Source of the DNA: Streptomyces rubradiris
GTDB taxonomy: Bacteria; Actinomycetota; Actinomycetes; Streptomycetales; Streptomycetaceae
Length of the DNA: 64,000 bases
Direction: 5' to 3'
Assembly (NCBI RefSeq): GCF_016860525.1
Contig: NZ_BNEA01000001.1
Span: 372,001-436,000, forward strand
The translations under genes and the position numbers were made by a program. Each line of letters opens with the position of its first letter. Within the stretch, counting starts at the first letter, position 1. The notes beneath the pieces were generated by a model. It saw only the letters and a program-made list of their open reading frames with translations, was not told where the DNA came from and made no database searches. Below are positions 60,484-64,000 of this stretch, piece after piece.

Positions 60484-62505
60484 TCAGCCGTCGAGTCGCA
60501 CGACCCGGACGGCTCCCGCCGGGACCGCCAGGCGGCCCGCGGCGCGTTCGCCCGTCAGCAGCTCGGTGCCGGGCGAGGCCAGCGGCACCTTGGTGTCGCC
60601 GGCGGTGTGGTTGATGACGAAGAGGAAGGTGCCCGACTCGCCGGTGCGGCGCACCACCTCGACGTCGCGGGGCAGTTCGGCGCGCGGGGCGAGTCCGGCG
60701 TCGTCGGCCGCCCGGCCGAGGAGCGCGTCCAGGCCTTGGGTGTCGAGGCGGGTGGAGACGTACCAGGCGGTGCCCTGGCCGAGCCGGTGCCGGGTGACGG
60801 CCGGGCGGCCCGCGGTGAGCCCGTCGGCGTACCGCCACACGGTCTCGGCGCCGCGCGGGACGACGAACTCCGTCCACACGTCACCGGTCGGGCCGGGCCC
60901 GTCCGGGCCGGTCAGCCGCACCCGCTGGTCCTTCAGCAGCGGCGAGAACTCCTCCACGGTCAGTCCGAGGACATCGCGCAGCACGCCCGGACAGGCGCCC
61001 TCGTGGACGGCGTCGTGCTCGTCCACGATCCCGGAGAAGTACGACACCACGAGCGTGCCGCCGTTCTCGACGTAACCGCTCAGGTTGCGCCCGGCGGCCT
61101 CGGTCATCAGGTAGAGGGCCGGCACCACGACCAGGGGGTAGGCGGACAGGTCGGCTTCCGGGTGGGCGAAGTCGACGGTGAGGTGGCGGTCGTAGAGGGC
61201 CTCGTAGAAGGAGTCGGCGCGCTCGCGCGCGTCGTGGTCCTCGCTGGGCCGCCAGTCCAGGCCCTGTGCCCACCAGGACTGCCAGTCCCACAGCATGGCC
61301 GCGTCGGCCTCGGTGCGGGTGCCCCGGATCTCGCTCAACGCCTCCACCGACGCGCCGAGTTCGACGACCTCGCGCCAGACACGGGTGTCGGTGCCGCCGT
61401 GCGGGACCATCGCGGAGTGGAACTTCTCGGCGCCGCGCCGGGACTGGCGCCACTGGAAGAACATCGCGCCCTCGGAGCCGCGGGCGACGTGGGCGAGGGA
61501 GTTGCGGGCCATCTGCCCGGGTGCCTTGGCGGGGTTGCGGGGCTGCCAGTTGACGCCCGAGGTGGAGTGCTCCAGCAGCAGCCAGGGGGCGCCGCCGGCG
61601 ACCGAGCGGGTGAGGTCGGCGGCCATCGCGAGGTTGACGTGGGTGCGGCGGCCGTCGGTGATCAGGTAGTGGTCGTTGGTGACGAGGTCGACCTCGCGGC
61701 CCCAGGCCCAGTAGTCCATGGAGTCGCACTGGCTGAGGGCGGTCATGAAGTTGGTGGTGACCGGGACGCCGGGTGAGAGGCGGTGCAGGATGTCGCGTTC
61801 GGCGCGGAAGTTCTCCCGGATGAGGGCGTCGGCGAACCGCTTGTAGTCGAGGGCCTGGCCCGGGTTGCCGGCCGTCGGGGTGGTCCGGGGCGGGTTGATC
61901 TGCGCGAGGTCCGTGTAGCGCTGGCCCCAGAAGGCCGTTCCCCAGGCCTCGTTGACCGCGTCCACGCTGCCGTAGGTGTCCGCGAGCCAGCGGCGGAAAC
62001 GGGCCGCGCAGGAGTCGCAGTAGCAGGCCGAGACGGGGACGCCGTACTCGTTGTGGACGTGCCACATCGCGAGCGCGGGATGGTCGCCGTAGCGCTCGGC
62101 GAGCCGGGTGGTGATGTTCGCGGCGGCGGCGCGGTAGTCGGCGTTGCTGTGGCAGATCGCGCCGCGGGAGCCGAACTCGTAGCGCACGCCGTCGGCGGTG
62201 ACCGGCAGGGCCTCGGGGTGGGCCCGGTAGAACCAGACGGGCGGCACCACCGTGGGTGTGCCCAGGTCGACGCGGATGCCGCCCTCGTGCAGCAGGCCGA
62301 GGACCCGGTCGAGCCAGCCGAAGTCGTACTCCCCCGGCGCCGGTTCGAGCAGGGCCCAGGAGAAGATGCCGACGCTCACCATCGTGACGCCGGCCTCCCG
62401 CATCAGCCGGACGTCCTCCCGCCAGACGGATTCCGGCCACTGCTCGGGGTTGTAGTCCCCGCCGAAGGCGAGCCGCGTAAGACCCCTGGGGGCGGTGTCC
62501 GGCAT
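60484..62505 (-). CDS. Beta-galactosidase (GH42)
   Basis: Releases galactose from imported galacto-oligosaccharides. The 673-residue protein has the N-terminal barrel LAFGGDYNPEQWPESVWREDVRLMREAGV, the acid/base Glu153 in WHVHNEYGVPVSACYCDSC and the nucleophile Glu312 in WLLLEHSTSGVNWQPRN. Four cysteines (118, 161, 163, 166) match the structural zinc site of GH42. The trimerisation domain (about 390-600) and a C-terminal beta domain follow. No signal peptide, so cytosolic. Divergent from the sugar-binding lipoprotein. Confidence 0.94.
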   Translation of the reverse strand: MPDTAPRGLTRLAFGGDYNPEQWPESVWREDVRLMREAGVTMVSVGIFSWALLEPAPGEYDFGWLDRVLGLLHEGGIRVDLGTPTVVPPVWFYRAHPEALPVTADGVRYEFGSRGAICHSNADYRAAAANITTRLAERYGDHPALAMWHVHNEYGVPVSACYCDSCAARFRRWLADTYGSVDAVNEAWGTAFWGQRYTDLAQINPPRTTPTAGNPGQALDYKRFADALIRENFRAERDILHRLSPGVPVTTNFMTALSQCDSMDYWAWGREVDLVTNDHYLITDGRRTHVNLAMAADLTRSVAGGAPWLLLEHSTSGVNWQPRNPAKAPGQMARNSLAHVARGSEGAMFFQWRQSRRGAEKFHSAMVPHGGTDTRVWREVVELGASVEALSEIRGTRTEADAAMLWDWQSWWAQGLDWRPSEDHDARERADSFYEALYDRHLTVDFAHPEADLSAYPLVVVPALYLMTEAAGRNLSGYVENGGTLVVSYFSGIVDEHDAVHEGACPGVLRDVLGLTVEEFSPLLKDQRVRLTGPDGPGPTGDVWTEFVVPRGAETVWRYADGLTAGRPAVTRHRLGQGTAWYVSTRLDTQGLDALLGRAADDAGLAPRAELPRDVEVVRRTGESGTFLFVINHTAGDTKVPLASPGTELLTGERAAGRLAVPAGAVRVVRLDG

Positions 62506-62592
62506 GGATCTCTCCCGGAAAATCGATCAGATGGGAACGTGCACACACAGCCGCTGCGGTGCGGGCCCAACATAACCGCACAGCAACAACCA

Positions 62593-62635
62593 TTGACAAG
62601 TGTCCGGGATGTTTCTCTACTGTGAACGCTCACAG
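62593..62635 (+). promoter_or_regulatory. Promoter with LacI-type operator for the sugar-binding protein
   Basis: A -35 box TTGACA (62593-62598) is followed 17-19 bp later by a weak -10 (TCTACT/TACTGT, 62616-62623). The palindrome CTGTGA-ACGC-TCACAG (62620-62635) overlaps it, as expected for LacI-family repression released by a galacto-oligosaccharide. The divergent GH42 gene starts 115 bp away and may share it. Confidence 0.7.
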
Positions 62636-62741
62636 AAGCATGGCAGGGGTTCCCGGCAGGCGGGCGCCCGGGTCATGTGAGCGTGCACAACCGCACGACA
62701 GGTCCCCGCAGCGGGCGGGGGCCCGGGTCAGGGGAGAAACC

Positions 62742-64000
62742 ATGCCGCACACGAAGCGCCGTCGCCTCGTGACATCCGCCGTCGCCGTGTCGCTCGGCGC
62801 CACCGCCCTCGCCGCCTGCGGGTCCGGGGACGACAGCAAGGCCGAGTCGGGTCCCGTGTCGCTGACGTACTGGACCTGGACACCCGGCATGGACAAGGTC
62901 GTCGACCTGTGGAACAAGGGGCCGGGGAAGAAGGAGCGGATCACCGTCACGGTGAAGAAGCAGGCGTCCGGCGACACGCTGGTCACCAAGATCCTCACCG
63001 CGCACAAGGCGAAGAAGGCCCCCGACCTGGTGCAGGCCGAGTACCAGGCGCTGCCGACCCTGGTCAGCAACGACGCCCTGGCCGATGTGTCCGAGGAGGT
63101 CGAGGGCGTCAAGGAGAAGTTCGCCGAGGGCGTCTGGCAGCAGACCACGCTCGGCACGGACGCCGTCTACGCGGTGCCGCAGGACATCGGCCCGATGATG
63201 TTCTACTACCGCGAGGACCTGTTCAAGGAGTACGGCCTCAAGGTCCCCACCACCTGGGAGCAGTTCGCCGAGACCGCCCGCGAACTGAAGAAGAAGGCTC
63301 CCGGCAAGGACCTGACCACCTTCTCCGCCAACGACTCCGGTCTCTTCGCGGGCCTCGCCCAGCAGGCCGGCGCCAAGTGGTGGAGCGCCTCCGGCGACAA
63401 GTGGAAGGTCGGCATCGACGACGCGGCCACCCGGAAGGTCGCCGAGTTCTGGGGCGGTCTGGTCAAGGAGGGCGTCATCGACAACCAGCCGATGTACACC
63501 CCGTCCTGGAACAAGGCGTTGAACACGGGCAAGCAGATCGCCTGGATCAGCGCCGTGTGGGCGCCCGGCACGCTGAACACGGCGGCGCCGGACACCAAGG
63601 GCAAGTGGGCCATGGCCCCGCTCCCCCAGTGGTCGGCGGATCAGGACGTCACCGGCAGCTGGGGCGGCTCCTCCACGGCCGTCACCACCGACTCGGCGCA
63701 CCAGGAGGCCGCCGCCAAGTTCGCGGTCTGGCTGAACACCGACCACGACGCCCTGAACGCGCTGGCGAAGGAGGGCGGCATCTACCCGGCGTCCACCTCC
63801 GCCCAGCTCAGCGGCGCCTTCTCCAACCCGCCGGCGTACTTCTCCAACCAGCCGGACTTCTACACCAAGGCCGCCGGCATAGCGAAGACCACCGCGCCCG
63901 CCTCCTGGGGCCCGAACGTGAACGTCGCCTACACGTCCTTCAAGGACGCGTTCGGCGCCGCCGCCAAGAACAAGTCGGACTTCGCCGCCGCCCTGAAGAA
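62742..64000 (+). CDS. Sugar ABC transporter substrate-binding lipoprotein (partial)
   Basis: The frame stays open to the window end, giving the first 419 residues. Signal peptide with lipobox ALAAC (Cys26), then the family 1 solute-binding fold: VSLTYWTWTPGMDKVVDLWN, KAPDLVQAEYQALPTLVSNDALADVSEEV, VPQDIGPMMFYYREDLFKEYGLKVPTTWEQFAETARELK, and WGGSSTAVTTDSAHQEAAAKFAVWL. It should bind galacto-oligosaccharides from GH53 action for import; the permease genes are expected just beyond 64000. GGGGAG lies 6 nt before the ATG. Confidence 0.93.
   Translation, partial: MPHTKRRRLVTSAVAVSLGATALAACGSGDDSKAESGPVSLTYWTWTPGMDKVVDLWNKGPGKKERITVTVKKQASGDTLVTKILTAHKAKKAPDLVQAEYQALPTLVSNDALADVSEEVEGVKEKFAEGVWQQTTLGTDAVYAVPQDIGPMMFYYREDLFKEYGLKVPTTWEQFAETARELKKKAPGKDLTTFSANDSGLFAGLAQQAGAKWWSASGDKWKVGIDDAATRKVAEFWGGLVKEGVIDNQPMYTPSWNKALNTGKQIAWISAVWAPGTLNTAAPDTKGKWAMAPLPQWSADQDVTGSWGGSSTAVTTDSAHQEAAAKFAVWLNTDHDALNALAKEGGIYPASTSAQLSGAFSNPPAYFSNQPDFYTKAAGIAKTTAPASWGPNVNVAYTSFKDAFGAAAKNKSDFAAALK

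Overview
The window reads as actinomycete, most likely Streptomyces, chromosome. G+C is very high with G/C-biased third codon positions, many CDSs start with GTG, Shine-Dalgarno sequences are strong GGAGG types, and the gene families are typical of the genus (DUF6479, DUF3040, MptB-like mannosyltransferase, ANTAR and SpoIIE-phosphatase signalling proteins, GH75 chitosanase, GH53/GH42 galactan enzymes). The genus call is inference; no rRNA, tRNA, insertion sequence, integrase, prophage or CRISPR array was seen.

Layout. 202-2675: an acyl-CoA dehydrogenase, a Cys-rich four-helix-bundle protein and two small proteins. 2762-4012: a STAS-ANTAR-GAF regulator. 4339-17225 (minus strand): the most striking locus, a 12-gene glycan operon with a complete ADP-heptose route (gmhA, hldE, gmhB), two heptosyltransferase-type GT9 enzymes, five other glycosyltransferases, a NodU/TobZ-type carbamoyltransferase and a UDP-glucuronate decarboxylase-like enzyme. 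A divergent polysaccharide pyruvyltransferase-like gene (17552) adjoins it. The operon is stitched together by eight 4-bp ATGA overlaps and is interrupted by a tandem-repeat block that copies a ribosome-binding/start region. 18550-22000: a hemerythrin protein, a DUF3040 protein and the dihydroxyacetone kinase set dhaK-dhaL-dhaM. 22459-25575: GH75 chitosanase, a fibronectin-III lipoprotein with a DasR/chitinase-type promoter element, and an anchored surface protein. 25585-30090: a fadH-padR operon divergent from a tautomerase across two palindromes, then two conserved hypotheticals.

30407-36147: a PAS-PAS-GAF-PP2C phosphatase, a PrmC-related methyltransferase, a MarR/membrane-protein divergon with a clear operator, and a GNAT acetyltransferase preceded by a possible 15-residue leader ORF. 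36376-43489: a sulfite-oxidase-like molybdoenzyme with its flavin reductase partner, a Rv1733c-like membrane protein, an acetylxylan esterase, an EstB-like hydrolase, a GntR/UTRA regulator with a dre-like site, a methyltransferase and a small lipoprotein. 44023-45171: a short Rho paralogue lacking the aromatic residues of the primary RNA-binding site. 45270-48990: a D-Ala-D-Ala carboxypeptidase convergent with, and overlapped by, two polytopic glycosyltransferases.

49141-54809: an amide amino-acid catabolic operon (GntR regulator, permease, asparaginase, aspartase, with glutaminase behind) turning Asn to Asp to fumarate plus ammonia and Gln to Glu. 54929-58619: UppP, a FluC-DUF190-FluC fluoride export set, an SMP-30-like protein and an ArsR-like regulator. 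58810-64000: a galactan utilisation locus (secreted GH53 endo-galactanase, GH42 beta-galactosidase, divergent sugar-binding lipoprotein cut by the window end) with a LacI-type palindrome over the promoter.
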